From: Calycina herbarum
Taxonomy: Eukaryota > Ascomycota > Leotiomycetes > Helotiales > Pezizellaceae
NCBI GenBank assembly: GCA_001414485.1
Contig: LLEY01000115.1
Span: 124,001 to 188,000, forward strand
Reading direction: 5' to 3'
Length of the DNA stretch: 64,000 nt
Each line of letters starts with the position of its first letter. Position 1 is the first letter of the stretch. A program made the translations under genes and the position numbers. This document shows, piece by piece, positions 1-13,300 of this stretch. Below the pieces are notes generated by a model. It did not search any database, was not told where the DNA came from, and worked only from the letters and a program-made list of their open reading frames with translations.

Positions 1-2911
1 CTCTTATATTTCTATAATTACTATTAACTATCTTTCTCTTAAAGTAGTATTTAACTTTGCTTTAATATATTAGACTTTAAAAGATCGATTTTCTTAATTA
101 TAATTCTTTCTTTCCTTATTCTTATACTATAAAAAGAATCTTACTCTTTCCTTATTAGTATATACTACCTTATATACTAATTTATATTCTATAATTCCTA
201 TAGTTTTAGGAATTTCTCTTATAAATTACTTTAGTATTTATTTATAATTGTATTAGATCTATTTATAATTAGTTTCTAAAATAGCTTTTATAGACTATAG
301 TTCTTCTATATATAGATAATCTAAAGTAGCTTCTAGTATACTTATCTCTGGTTTTATATAGTAAACCTTGAATATATAGTCTTTTAAATTCTTTTCTTTA
401 ATAGTCTAAATCTAGGACTAAGGAAAGAATACTACTCCTTCTTTATCTAATAATACTACTTTATATATCTAATAATATTCTACTATTCTAGTAGACTCTA
501 GTAATATTCCTTTAAATCGTTTTTGTAATAACTAGTCTAAAGTCGGGCTTAGTTTATATTATATCTATTATATTATTATTTCTTAAACTATTTCTATAAA
601 CTATAGTTCTTCTTTTAATAGATAGAACAATTCTTCTAATTCCGTTTTAGCCTATTTAGTTATATCAAGCTCTTTTTATTCTTAGAATAGTATACTAAAT
701 AGTTGTTATAAGTTATATTTTCTAAATATTAACCTATTATTTCTAATTAATATAACTATAATATATTACTTAAATTCCTTTAGTATAACATCTTTAGGCA
801 GTGTTCTAAGGAAAGGGGTTTTAATTCGTCTTATAAATCCCGTTAGAACTTGCTATATCTACGTACTAGCCTTATCTAAAATATCGTATATTCTCTATAT
901 ATCTCTTACTTTAGAGTAGCTAGGTTTTTTAACTAGTTGCTGTTTCTATTCTAGTTCCTTTTCTTTAATAGTTTTCTGTCTAGTAATTAGGCTAACTAGA
1001 GTTATTATCTTAAGGTTATTACTTATAACTATATATATTATTAAGATAGTTAGGTTAACCTCTTATATTATATAAGGACTCTAAAAGTCTAGTTTCTAGT
1101 TATTAATATATACCTATCGATTTCCTTATTTAAAGGTTCTAAGGAATACCTAAGTTTCTCTAACTTTAGAGTCTTTATTCTTTATTTCTCCTTCTAAACT
1201 AGAAGATAAATCCGATGTCTCTAAAGAACTAGTTAATAGTAGTGATTTATATTCTACTTAAAGAGGTTGCTTAGATTCTATTACTAATTATATATTATAA
1301 TATTCTTTAAAGAGTAGGTCTCTATTATTATTAGTATCTTATATACTACTAATTCCTTTATTATTTTTAATCTAGGTTCTATATCCTTATACTTCGAGCT
1401 TCTTATCTATAAGTTTAATACGATTAGTTAAAGCTACCTATTATTAAATAGTAGTATTAATTTGTTTCTTTCTCTTAGAGTCTTTCTTCTTACTATACTT
1501 ATTTGCTCTATAACCTAGAAAGCTATAGTTATAATATAAGTTCTACTTGTGTTAATAATTTCGCTTCTTTTAAGAAAGTCCTCCTTTCTTTAGAAAGGTT
1601 CTCTTCTACGTAGTATTTACCTCCTTACTATGTTTACTAGTATAAGAGTGCTTCTACTTTCCTAACCCTTTACTCTTTTCCCTGTGCCTAGGGTTACTCT
1701 TTCTAAATTCGTATAGGCGGTTATCTAGCTAAACAACTTCCTTAATTATACCTATAATAGTTAAGAACTATATATTCTACTTAGCTATTTCCTTATAAAT
1801 ATGTACCTTTAATCCTCTATAAAAGAGTTTTATAAGAGCGATAGTATCCTATCCTAACTTCGTCCTATAACGTTAAAATTTATTAGTATAATCTATTACT
1901 AATCTGGTTTAGTATAACTCTAAAAGCTTATATATAGCTGTTTAGATTATATTAAAGTCTTTGAAAACTTTCCTAATAGTTGCCTTAAATCCTCTCTAAG
2001 ATTTAAACATAATCTTAGTTAATTCTATCTTTCTGTCTTTATCCTTATTCTTAAAGAAGTCCTCTAAGTATAGCTAGGCCTATTCTAATATAGATCTCCT
2101 AAGATAGGAGATAGCAAAGATAGTTTATAAGTTATAATTACCTTCGAACTTGTTAGAGTTAAAGTTAAAGTAGATGTCTATTTAGAGAAGGAATAAGTTA
2201 AGTTCCTTTCGCTTCCTATAATACGTATCTAGTATCTTAACTTTAATAGACTTAAGTGCTTTAACCTTATAAGGCTCGGGTATGTCTAGTATACTAATAT
2301 TATCGTCGTTCTTAGTTAACTATGTACCAGCAGGTGTTCTTCCGGTCGTACTTCTAGATGTTTCTACAACGTTGACTCGACTAGTATTCGGGCTAGTTGC
2401 TACGGCAGGGGTTACTAGGGCTATAGTAACTAAACTTCTAAGTAAGTGCTTAAAGTATAATAAAACTTAAATAAACTAAATAAAGATAACTAAGTCTCGA
2501 AGGTTAGTATATAAGTAAGAAGTATAGATACGCTAGGTTGTTTACTTAGAAGTGAACTCGTTACTTATATTAAAGATATTAAATAAGATAATAAGATTAA
2601 TAACTAAAGTTAAACACGAAGCTCCTATCTAATAGTAGACGTACTAGTCTTATATAGAGCCTTCGTATCCCCGGGCCGCTATAGTCGATCTAGTCGACTA
2701 TAGCCGACATAGTCGACTCGTCGGCCATGTCGCTTACCCTTCCCGGTCACGTGATTACAACCGACTTCTAATAGTGAGATCCTAGAATTCCTAAATACTC
2801 TTTCTATATTACAGATTCCCTCCTATGTTACCTTCTATTTCCTAGACGTTATACCTTATCCTATCAGAACGCCGTCTAGACTACTTATTACGTAAAACGT
2901 GATTCGTAATA
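1..2911 (-). mobile_element. Gyp-1a: partial Gypsy (chromovirus-type) LTR retrotransposon, RIP-degraded
   Basis: The element reads on the minus strand: its 5' LTR is at the right (2456-2911) and its internal part runs leftward off the window. Positions 1-2455 align by eye with the protease-gag part of Gyp-1b (about 11,900-13,295 plus 20,068-21,124), including the gag start beside the LTR and a gag zinc-knuckle region near 1,500-1,560. All frames are broken by TAA/TAG. Because the other end is missing, no TSD can be shown. It appears to be inserted in the Copia remnant that continues from 2912. The copy is certainly inactive. Confidence 0.8.
2456..2911 (-). repeat. LTR of Gyp-1a (5' LTR in element sense)
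   Basis: Begins TATAATAAAACTT (RIP form of TGTAACGAAACTT) and ends CGTAATA (from CGTAACA). Shares its outer segments with the LTRs of Gyp-1b, 1c and 1d. The central part differs: it holds repeated GTCGA/GTCGAC dyads at about 2,684-2,717 and an intact GTCACGTGA at 2746-2754. A TATA-like element in element sense lies at about 2,645-2,662. Confidence 0.85.
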
Positions 2912-4090
2912 ATATCTCGCTACTACTAGCTAAACATGTCTAGTAACTACTATAGAGGTTCTTATACGTTTACTATACTTACGTCCTCTATTATATTTAT
3001 AGTCGTCTACTATATATTTTAGACTATTGTATTTATTCGTTCGTTTTATATAAAACCGTATATTTCTATAAAAGATTTTTATATAAGATTATATATCTTA
3101 ACTATAAAGGATTTTCGTACTTATACTATATATATAAGAAGAGTTCGTAGAATCTACTATATATAGTTCTTTCGACGTATTTAATAAGCGAATATAAGAG
3201 AGAATAAGTTAATTCTAATATTATAAGCTAAATATAATAAAGTTAATAGATAAGGTTATCTTATTATAAGAAGAATTAACTAAGGAAGAAAAGAGAAGAA
3301 GTCTATTCTACGTATAAGAAAAGAGGTTTTATACGTAGAGACTATATATAATTACCGGTTATTAGAACGATGTTAGAACCTCTTACGTCGAGGTTATATA
3401 AGGTCACGTTTTATACTAAGGTCGGTAGACCGAGTACTCTTTAGATATAAACCGTTATATAAACGATTAAAGTATATCGATATCTATTACTACTTATTCG
3501 AGATCTCGTAGAATAAAGACGCTTATATCTCTATAGAGGATATAATCGCTAATAGTATAATAAAGCTATTATAATAAGTAAAGTTTAAGCGGTTCTTAGA
3601 GTAAATAGATATAAGAAACTAAAGGTTACTAGAAGATATATAAGAAGGCTCTTAGATAGAAATTAGAAAGCGTTGATCTTTACTCGAGTTATCTTAAGAG
3701 AGAGTATTAAGGAAATATATAGTTCGGTCTAACTAGAGTATAGGCGTAGCTAGTCTCGATTAGGTATAGCGTCACACGTGACAGCGTAGCTATATATATA
3801 TAGACGCGAACCTCGACCTTCTATACTCTTTAGTTAATATTATACTATTCTACTAGCTCTCTACCTTTATTATATAGACTTACTATACTAGTTATACTAG
3901 ATATAAAGAGATCTATCTAATATAAAAGGCTATTATATTATTAGTATCTTTTTTTCTAACTAAAGACTAATCTAATACTATATAGTTCGCTATTAGAGAA
4001 ATAGGCTTTTAAAAGACGATTATAATTATACGTATTAGATAGATATTATAAAACGTAGTTATTAAGTTATTTCTAAAAAATCGATTTAGT
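2912..4090 (+). mobile_element. Cop-2: remnant of a Copia element 3' end (RNase H tail and probable 3' LTR)
   Basis: A plus-strand frame from about 3,200 to 3,670 is interrupted only by TAA/TAG. Around 3,440-3,610 it resembles the C-terminal end of Copia RNase H: a K-Y-I-D-I-Y-Y stretch (from KHIDIRYH), then an I-S-I-E-D-I-I-A-N-S segment and V-K-F-K-R-F-L-E. A probable LTR follows from about 3,670, with GTCACACGTGAC at 3771-3782 and a TATA run after it. The upstream part is presumably left of Gyp-1a, outside the window. The exact LTR borders were not fixed. 2,912-3,200 is AT-rich with nothing recognisable. Confidence 0.5.
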
Positions 4091-4189
4091 TATAACGTGG
4101 TTTATTACCGAGTCGGTAATATTACCGAGTTAGTAATTTTCCTCTATATTCTACTCTATTAAGTTTAATACGTGTTTTCTCAACTACTA

Positions 4190-5537
4190 TAAATAGAAGT
4201 TTATACTAAAGAAGCTCGAATAATCCTAGCTTTTAAAGCTATTCGTTTATCTAAGAAGATTAACTCTTTAGCTATAGCAAAGCTTTATAGAGTATCTAGA
4301 TCTATACTCTTAGACAAAATAGCTAGCTAAACTTCTTAAAACGAAATCCGACCTAACTATATCAAGTTATCTAAGATAAAAGAGAAAGTAATTATTTAAA
4401 ATATACTTAACCTAGATTCTAGAGAGTTTATACCCTAGCTAGCTAGTATAGAAGATATAGTAAATTTTATCTTAGAATTAAGAGAGAGGAAACGCGTCGG
4501 TAAGCTCTAGATACATCGATTTATACAACGATAACCAGCTCTTAAGACGCGTTTTAATCGCGTCTATGATTTCTAAAGAGTCTTATATAAAGATTCTAAG
4601 CTAATTAGCTCGTAGTTCCGACTAGTTAAAAATATAAGAGTAAAATACAGAGTGTTAGACTACGACTTCTATAACTTCGACGAAACCGACTTTATAATAG
4701 GTATAATTTACTCTATAATAGTTGTTACCTATGTAGATCGACGTAGTAGAGATAAGACAGTTTAGCTAGAGAATCGGGAATAGGCTACAGCGATTGCTTA
4801 TATCAATAGTAAAGGCTAGAGTGTCTCTCTATTTCTAGTAGTTTAAGGTAAGAACTACCTCTTAAATTAGTATATAGATAGTAGTCTTCTAACCGATTAG
4901 GTTATTAAACCGATAAGTAATAGATAGACGAATAATAAGACGGGTCTAGAATAGCTAGAACACTTCGATAAACATACTACTACTCGTATAAGAGGTCTAT
5001 ATCGAATGCTTATATTAGATAGGTATAAGAGTTACGAATCAGCTGAGTTCTAAGAGTATTATAAGGTATATAATATTATTACTCTTAGATTACCTCTCTA
5101 TTCGTTCTATCTTACCTAGCTACTTAATATTAGATACTTTAGTATCTTAAAGTAGGTATATAGTCGGTAGATTAAGACGTTTATCAAAGCTTATATTAAC
5201 TATATTACAAAGGTAGAGTTCTTTCTAGCTTTTATAACAGCGTATAAGGAATCTATAATAGCCTAAAACTGTTAGACTAGATTCTATAGAGCTAGCTTAG
5301 TACCTTTTAACCTATAAGTAGTGCTTTCAAAGCTTAACGTAAAGTTACGAACTCTAACTCTCTCTAGACCCTCTATAGCTAATAGCTACTCTTAGGTCTT
5401 CTAGACTTCTTCTAACCTAACTAAAGCTCTCTTATAAACAACCCTTGTTTAAAATCGGATTACCCGTTACTAAGGAAGCTCGCTAACTCTACTTTTTAAG
5501 ATAGTTACTATATTAGCTAAAGATATAGAGCGAATAG
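4190..5537 (+). pseudogene. Fot1/pogo transposase, N-terminal and catalytic part (RIP-inactivated)
   Basis: The frame through KEARIILAFKAIRLSKK (about 4,208-4,260) is typical of the helix-turn-helix start of Fot1-like transposases, followed by a CENP-B-type domain and the DDE catalytic core. Visible core motifs are NFDET (about 4,670-4,687, first catalytic Asp), an LDRYKSYES segment (from LDGHESHES, about 5,008-5,035, second Asp kept), and LLNIRYFS near 5,113 (from PLDVGCFS), where the third catalytic Asp has become Asn. In-frame stops are only TAA/TAG, as expected from RIP of Gln and Trp codons. The gene continues after the Gyp-2 insertion at 24,980. It is not functional. Confidence 0.85.
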
Positions 5538-5779
5538 TGTCAGGGCTTATAGTAAGTGCTAATAAATTAAACTACAGAGGCTGTTTATATATAAGAAGAT
5601 TCGATTATCCTTTCTAAGCCAGAGTCCTTACTAACTTATATACTTAGTTAGCTCTTTCTAGAGAGTTCTACTAAGGGTACTCTCGAAGGTTCTGTTACGT
5701 CTATACGTTGCTAAGCGAGGTCACGTGAATGCGTTGCTAGAGTACTCCGAGACTTATTCTACGGGTATAACTCTTAATA
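5538..5779 (-). repeat. LTR of Gyp-2 (3' LTR in element sense)
   Basis: Starts TGTCAGGGCTTATAG and ends CTCTTAATA; near-identical to 24733-24974 apart from RIP-type changes. Contains an intact GTCACGTGA at 5720-5728. Confidence 0.92.
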
Positions 5780-7672
5780 TTACTCCCTTTCCTACTCTTA
5801 AAGGTAGGTGTCTAGGGCTACTGTGTCCTCTAACTTAGTAGCAGGTTCCTATATTAGGTTTACGTATCCTGTCTATTTAACCTTATACTCGAGTCGAGTA
5901 TAAGAGCCTTTCCCTAAGAGCTTCTTTTACTGTTAACCTAGTATTCTTTCAACTTACTCTTCTATAGTATTATCTACTAATATTATAAGTAGTTAATCAT
6001 CGTCTATAATTTAACTAGGCAGCGGGTCTGTAGCTGCTAGCCTTAATAAGTCTATATTAAAGACATTATAGATACTAGGCAGGGTGTCTAGCCTATATAT
6101 AGACGGGCTAATAACCTCGATAACTATAAACTTAGCAGATCGAGTGTCTAGTTTCTTACTAGCCCTGTCTATCTATATATTCCGTAAGCTTAAGTAAACC
6201 TTATCTCTAACCTTATACGTAGAAGCGGTATTCTGTAAACGATTTACTTAAGTCTCCTGGTTTTATTATACTCTTACTATTAATAATTATACTTATTCTA
6301 TAATAGCCTTAATCTTTGCTACTATTGCTTCGCTCTTTTAAATTAGTATTTTTGTGTTTATAGGTGCTACGACGTCTATTAAGAGGTCGATAGTCTATAA
6401 CAGATAGCTATAGCTGAGTTAGAAGAGGCTTATACTTGTTAATATTAAATCCCGTCTATTAAAAGCTAGCTGTACTACTGGTAGCTAGTCGGCTCAGTCG
6501 TCCTAAGCTATATTAATCTACTACTGTAGAAGCGTCTCGACTTTAGTATTTGCCTGTTCTGTTAACCTGTTAGTTTGTAGATAGAAGGCTATAGAGATCC
6601 GTCGTTTAATCCGTAAGAAGTTATAAAGCGTCTTCTATGCTTGTCTAATAAATTACAGGCCTCTATTAGACACTATTGCTCTTAGTAGTCTATGTAAGCT
6701 ATAGTATATAGTAATAAATAAGCAAGCAAATTCCTCTGATAATATAGTCGAGTTATAGACTATAAGAAGTACCTCTTTACTTAAACGGTCTGTAAATACT
6801 GCTATTATATTAGAGCCTTTACTTATAAGTAGTAGTCTAATAAAGTCGACAGAGATCTCCTGCTATTACTGCTTAGGAATTGGTAAGAGACAAAGTAGGC
6901 CTTGTTTACGATCTCTCTAGACCTTAGTACGTCTATAAACTCTATAGTTATAGACAAACTACTTAACTATAGTCTATAGGTTTAGCTAGAAGAACTCTCT
7001 TAAGACTATTATAATTGTCTCGTTCTTACTAGGATAGCCTATAAGTGTAGAATTATAGAGTTCCTATATAATTATAGTCTATAGTAGCTTATAGTCAGAG
7101 ACCTATAGTCTACCTCTAAACTATAAATCACTGTTCTTATTAACTAAGTAGTTAGAGATAGAGACTTTAACTAGAGAAGCGAGGTCTACTAGAAACACTC
7201 TATCTCCTTAGTAGACAGTGTTTATAAGACGTCTAAAGTCCTTGTCTTATACCTTTCCCTCTTCTTAGAGGTTCCGTAGTTGGTTTATAAACGCTTACTA
7301 CGTCGCTACGTTGCTTACTTAATTCCTCTCGTTTATTAACACTAGTGCTAGCTATATAGTATTTCCTTAAATCATTCTATTTAAAATTAATTATACTATT
7401 CTATAATTAAGGTATTTATCTCCCTTCTCTAGGAAGTCCTAGTCCCTTCTTATTAATATATCTAGTAGTCCTCTCTCTTTACCTAGGCGGTATTAGATTA
7501 TTAGGTTAAACTTATTAAGTATTAACTACTACTATATTTGTCTTTTAGATAGTTTATAGACTATTATAAAGTACTTAAGATTCTTATAATCTATAAGTAC
7601 TATAAACTGTCTAACACTTTTTAACTCCGCTTCCTATTCCTTAAGACAACGAATAATAGCTAATAACTCTTT
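5780..7672 (-). pseudogene. Gyp-2 pol, 3' part (integrase / RNase H side), RIP-degraded
   Basis: Minus-strand Gypsy pol remnant between the 3' LTR and the Gyp-1b insertion site. By position and order it holds the integrase and the C-terminal region, with the RNase H start near 7,560-7,672. Individual catalytic residues of the integrase were not resolved by eye. The frame is broken by TAA/TAG. It is less mutated than Gyp-1 internals and retains some CA/TG. Confidence 0.65.
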
Positions 7673-7677
7673 GTTAT

Positions 7678-8141
7678 TATAACGAAACTTAAACGAACTA
7701 AACAAAGATAACTAAGTCTCGAAGGTTAGTATATAGGTAAGAAGTACAGATACGCCGGGTTGTTTACTTAGAAGTGAACTCGTTACTTATATTAAAGATG
7801 TTAAATAAGATAATAAGATTAATAACTAAAGTTGAGTATAAAGCTCCTATCTAATAGCAGACGTGCTAGTCTTATATAGAACCTTTCGTTTATATTTAGA
7901 GTCCTACTTAGCAGGAGTCCCGAAGATAGAGTCCGACTCTATTTTTAGAGCTTCTTAAAACTAGACTCTATTACCTAACTGCTCCTAACCGAGTTATATA
8001 ATATAACTATAATAAGATTCTTAGGATTATATATTCTATTATATATAATCCTTTCCTTCTTCTAAGGTTATAATAGTGCTCGTCCTATTAGAGCGTCGCC
8101 TAGACTTCACTTTATTATATACTAATACGTGATTCGTAATA
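7678..8141 (-). repeat. LTR of Gyp-1b (3' LTR in element sense)
   Basis: Starts TATAACGAAACTT, ends CGTAATA. The central array of GAGTC/GACTC motifs lies at about 7,898-7,970. Its E-box has been destroyed (GTTATATAA in place of GTCACGTGA), unlike the partner LTR. Confidence 0.92.
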
Positions 8142-8280
8142 CTATCCCCTTCTTAGCCTAGTATATCTCTATACTAGAATTCTAACCTAAATATATTTAT
8201 TAGTAAGACGTTAACCTTCCTTTATATATAAATATATCCTTTTTATATATAAAACGAAAAGAGCGTTTAGCTCTTATTAT

Positions 8281-8680
8281 ATAGATCGAATCTATATAAT
8301 ATCTAGCTAAGACCTGTTCCTTCTGTTATAAACAGTCTCGTCGATGCTTCCTAGAGCTTTCTAAATCCTCTTACTATTCTAAGTATATTTGGTTAAAAAG
8401 GTCCTACGATAGCCCTAGCTATCTTATTATTCCTGTCCCTAGGCTCTAAAAACCTATGTATTGGTTTTTCTTTAGCCTTATATATAAACGATTCCCTATT
8501 ACTCCTCCGAGTTCTCCTCCTTCGAGTCCTCCTTCCGAGTCCTCTTCTGCCTAGTTTTCTACTTTCGAGATAGCTCTCTTTGTTAAACAGGTACTTTCTA
8601 ACGATATATCCCTATCTGATTCTGGTCCTAAGTTCTAGGTAGCCCTAGGTTTTATTAGTAGAATTCCTAAAGTTCCTCTA
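8281..8680 (+). pseudogene. Antisense ORF of Gyp-1b: Zn2Cys6-like cysteine cluster protein
   Basis: Encoded on the strand opposite to gag-pol, between the 3' LTR/PPT and the chromodomain end. The frame at 8315-8407 reads C-S-F-C-x6-C-x9-Y-x2-Y-x6-Y. With Tyr restored to Cys by its RIP cause (TGY to TAY) the spacing is C-x2-C-x6-C-x9-C-x2-C-x6-C, which matches the fungal Zn2Cys6 binuclear cluster consensus. Downstream it is Ser/Pro-rich (about 8,500-8,580) and ends in a segment alike to the other copies (ALGF near 8,645). This copy lacks the long charged coiled-coil region seen in Gyp-1c and Gyp-1d. Start and stop are not defined. Function unknown. Confidence 0.6.
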
Positions 8681-11600
8681 AGTAATAGTTAAGGTTGCTT
8701 TTTAGTTTCTAAGTGTTTTCTAAGTATAGATAATTTAACTATTTAATTAAATACTTAATCTTTTCTCTAATAATCTTATAGTTAAGAATCCTTTCGACTT
8801 TATATTCAGTGTTTAGATTAACTAGTTAAATTTTTATAAATAGAGCTAGTAGTACTCTCAGTAGTGCTAGTTCGAGTAAGGATATATAGAATACTAGGTA
8901 GATGTTTATTATCTTTAGTAGCGCTAGTTTATAATTTAAAGGTCTCTTAACTCGTTTGATTTTAAATAGTTTAAGTTTTTTATAATCTAGTTTATTACTT
9001 AGTCTTTTTATATTAATGTTTTTTTATACTAAGTAGACTTTATCCCTCTCTTTTAGTATTAGCTTCTAACTATATTATTTATTATAGTAGTATATGTTTC
9101 TTTCTATTATAAATTATAGGTCTTCTATAAGTTCTTTATATAGATTCTTAATTTTTAAGATATAAATACGAGTAAGTTAGTTATTAATAGTTATAGATAG
9201 TAGTTCTTAATATACTATTAATTTATATCTGAAATTAGTATAGAATAGTATAATAAGTGTTATTTCTATTACTAAACTATTATAGGTAAATTATACTAAA
9301 GGTAGCAGTTCTACCTAGTTATCTTACTAGTAGTTTATATAATAATAAAGGTATGTTTTAACTACTTAATTTATTTATTTAAAGGTAAAAAGCTATAGAG
9401 AGCTTTCTTTTCGTACCTAATTATTCTATAAGAGCGATCTAAAATTTTAAGGTAAAGAGCTTGTCTCTATCTAAGATTATCTCTTCTAGTAGTCTATATC
9501 TTAAGACTACTTCTTTTAGGAATACGAATACTAATTCCTTAGCTATACTTAATTCTAAATATAGTACTAGAATTATATATTTCGTAAGCCTTTCTATAAT
9601 AACTAGGATAGAATTATATTTAACTCCTATTATAGAATCTTTAGATTTTAGTAACTTAATAATAAAATCTATAGATATTAATTTCTAAGGTACTTATAGT
9701 ATTAGAGTAGTGTTTATCTGTTTATAAGAGGTATAGTAGGAAGCCTTATTCCTAGTATAGGTATTATATTCTGCTATTACTTCTTTAACTATCGTAGATA
9801 ATCGATTAATATAGTAGTATTATCTTATTCTCTAGAAAGTTCTTCGAATTCCTTAGTAACTATAAGTAAGCGTAGTATAGTATTCCTATATAAACTCTTT
9901 CGTATATAAGCTAGGAACCTATAATTTTCCTTTTATATACTAGTTATAATCTTTATATATATTCTAAATCTTATTTATCTAGATATTATTTATTACTACT
10001 ATCTTATATATAGTAGGTACTAAGTCTCTATTCTTAAGAGTTTTTAAGATTATAATCTTTTTATACTCTTTATTTCTCTTATATCTAGGTTTCTAGCTAA
10101 GAGTATTAGCTTAAGTATTTAACGTTCCTTTTATATATTAAATAATAATATTAAATTCTTCTAATATCTTTAACTATCTAGCTAATCATCTTATTATAAG
10201 TTCCTTAGTTATTATAAACGTTCTAAGGTTCTTATAGTTAGATAAAACTATAACTAGGTGTTTTACTAGCTATAAATAAATTCTCTAGTATTCTAAAGCT
10301 AATACTATAGTAAGTAGTTTCTTATTAAAGATGCTATAGTTCTATTATACTAGGTTAAATGTTTTAGAATAATATATAATAGGTATAAGTTTTCCTTTAT
10401 TATTTAGTTATAAGTAAATCATACCTACTACTATATCTAAGGCATCTATTTCAATTATACTAGGTTTATCTATATCGAAATCGTATAGAATAGGTTTTTC
10501 TATAAACTTTACTTTGATTTTCTAAAAAGCATTTTCTACTTATTTATTTTATATAAACTTAATAGCTTTTTTAACTAGTACTAATATTAGTTTAGTAATC
10601 TTTATATAGTCTTATATAAATAGATAGTAAAAGTTTATAAATCTAAGAAAGGACTATATATCTTTTATATTCTCTAGTAATCTCTAGTTTAAGATGTCTT
10701 AGATCTTTACTAAATCTATTTCTATTTTCTCTAGGCTAAATACCTATCTTAGGAAAAGTGTCTAAGTTACTTCGAACTCGTATTTCGAGAGTTTTAACTG
10801 AGAGTTTACTTTTATAAGTTATTATAAAACTTCTTTAATATATCTTTTATATTCTTTTTCTTTTTCTAAGAAGATTAAGATATTATCTAGGTAATAAATT
10901 ACTATTACTCTTAAAAGATCTCTTAAAATATTATTATTTTATCTCTAATATATAGCTAGTATATTATAAAGTCTAAATAGTATAACTATATATTTATAAA
11001 GGCTCGATAGTAAAGCGAATACTATCTTCTATTCGTCTCTGACTTTTATTTATATAAGTCTATAAGCGTTTTATTAATCTAGTTTCGTAAATCGTACTAC
11101 CTTACTTAACTTATCTCGTAAGTATTAGCTAGGTAGTAGCAGATAAGCGTTCTTAACTATAGCGTGATTTACTTCTTAGTAATCAATATATACTCTCCCT
11201 TCTAGGTCGTCTTTTAATAATAAGTATATTTAAGGTAATTAACGACTTAGATTTCCTAATATATCTCTTCTTAATACCTTCTTTTATATAACTTTCTATT
11301 CTTTATAGGCTTTTCTAGTTATATAACTAAAGCTTCTGCTTTAAGAGGTGATAACTCTCTTTTAATTTAATCTTATAATCTTATAAGCAATGTTCTAACA
11401 AAGCTCGTAAGTCTTCTAGGTTTTTGAACAAAGCTCTAAATTCTCTATACTATATAGGTATTTTGTTATTAGCTTTCTTACTAACCTGTAGAGGACCCTA
11501 GGCAAGGTGTTCTAGCACTTTAGAAGAGGTAGCGCTAACCTTGTTCTAGCCTTAAAGTTATAAACACGAACCCTTATATTTATATTAACTAAAAGTTATC

Positions 11601-13295
11601 TTCCTAGCTTTCTAGTCGATTTCTAGATTATATTTCTAAATCTATAGTATACTAAGTATTACTTTCTTACTTCCTATTTTAATAATATTAAATTATATAT
11701 CTAAATAGTATCCTTTAATATTAATTTTTATTAGAATAGTTTACTAATTAATAATCCTATTTTAATATATAATATCTGTTTTATTAACTACTCTTAATTA
11801 ATATAGTCTTATCTCTTTAATTAGAATGTTTAGCTTCTCTTAAGCTATTAGAGAAATAAAGTTACTTATTACTCCTAAGTCTATTATAACTTATAACTTC
11901 TTTCTCTTTATTTCTATAGTTATTACTAACTGTCTTTCTCTTAAAGTAGCGTCTAACTTTGCTTTAACATATTAGACTTTAAAAGATCGATTTTTACGAT
12001 TATAATTTCGTCTTTCCTTATTCTTATACTATAGAAAGAATCTTACTCTTTTATTATTAGTATATACTACCTTATATATTAATTTATATTCTAGGATTCT
12101 TATTATCCTAGGAATTCCTTCTATAAATCGTTTTAGTATTTATCTATAATTATATTAGATCTATTTATAACTAGTTTCTATAATAGGTTCTATAAACTAT
12201 AGTTCTCCTATATATAGATAATCTAAAGTAGTCTCTAGTATACTTATCTCTAGTTTTATATAATAAACCTTAAATATATAGTCTTTTAAATTCTTTTCTC
12301 TAATAGCTTAAATCTAGGACTAAGGAAAGAATACTACTTCTTTATTATCTAATAATACTACTTCGTATATCTAATAATATTCTACTATTCTAGTAGGTTC
12401 TAGTAATATTCCTTTAAACCACTTTTATAATAACTAGTCTAAGTTTAGGCTTAGTTTATATTATATCTATTATACTATTGTTTCTTAAACTGTTTCTATA
12501 AACTATAGTTCTTCTATTAATAAGTAGTATAATTCTTCTAGTTCTGTTTTAGTCTATCTAGTTATATCAAACTCTCTTTACTTCTAGAATAGTATACTAA
12601 ACAGTTGTTATAAGTTATATTTTCTAAATACTAGCCTATTATTTCTAATTAATATAACTATAATATATTGTTTAAATTCCTCTAGTATAACGTCTTTAGG
12701 TATTATTCTACGAAATAGGGTTTTGATTCGCTCTTTAAATTCTGTTAGAACTTGCTACGTCTATATACTAATTTCTTTAGAAATATTATATACTTTCTAT
12801 ACGTCTCTAACCTTAGGATAAGTATATCTCTTAATTTATAGTTAGTTATAGATAGGTTCTTTATTCTTAATAGTTTCTTACCTAGTAATTAGACTAACTA
12901 GAGTTATTATATTAAGGTTATTTCTTATAACTATATATATTATTAAGATAGTTAGATTAACTCCTTATATTATATAAGAACTCTAGAAATCTAGTTTCTA
13001 GTTATTAATATATACTTATCGATTTCCTTATTTAAAGGTTCTAAGAAAAGCCTAAGTTTCTCTAACTTTAGAGTCTTCGTTTTTTATCTCTTCTTCTGAA
13101 CTAGAAGATGAATCTAATGTCTCTAAAGAACTAGTTGATAATAGTGATTCGTATTCTACTTAAAAAGGTTGCTCGGATTCTATTAATAATTATATATTAT
13201 AATATTCTTTAAGAAGTAGATCCCTATTATTATTAGTATCTTATATACTACTGATTTCTTCGTTATTTTCAATCTAGGTTCTATATCCTTATACT
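8660..13295 (-). pseudogene. Gyp-1b gag end and pol (protease, RT, RNase H, integrase, chromodomain), RIP-degraded
   Basis: Read on the minus strand from 13,295 leftward. The protease active-site region is near 11,860-11,890, where VIIDLG replaces the VMIDSG expected. The RT box near 10,890-10,915 reads YLDN (YLDD with a TG-to-TA hit), RNase H is about 10,150-10,600, and the integrase core includes the antisense of 9,461-9,688 (segments such as LVIIDRLTKY). The chromodomain end is at about 8,660-8,760. The gag N-terminal part is separated by Gyp-1c and lies at 20,068-21,124. The element is dead but domain order is complete for a chromovirus. Confidence 0.8.
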
Positions 13296-13300
13296 TTAAG

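Noticed and set aside
3771..3782. GTCACACGTGAC palindrome as an attachment or replication site
   Set aside because: It fits better as the E-box found in several LTRs here; nothing else supports a recombination or origin function.
9461..9688. Two similar 75-codon plus-strand ORFs (9461-9688 and 15256-15483) as conserved small genes
   Set aside because: They are exactly antisense to the integrase core of Gyp-1b and Gyp-1c; their similarity follows from the sense-strand homology. Unlike the Zn-cluster ORF they show no motif of their own.
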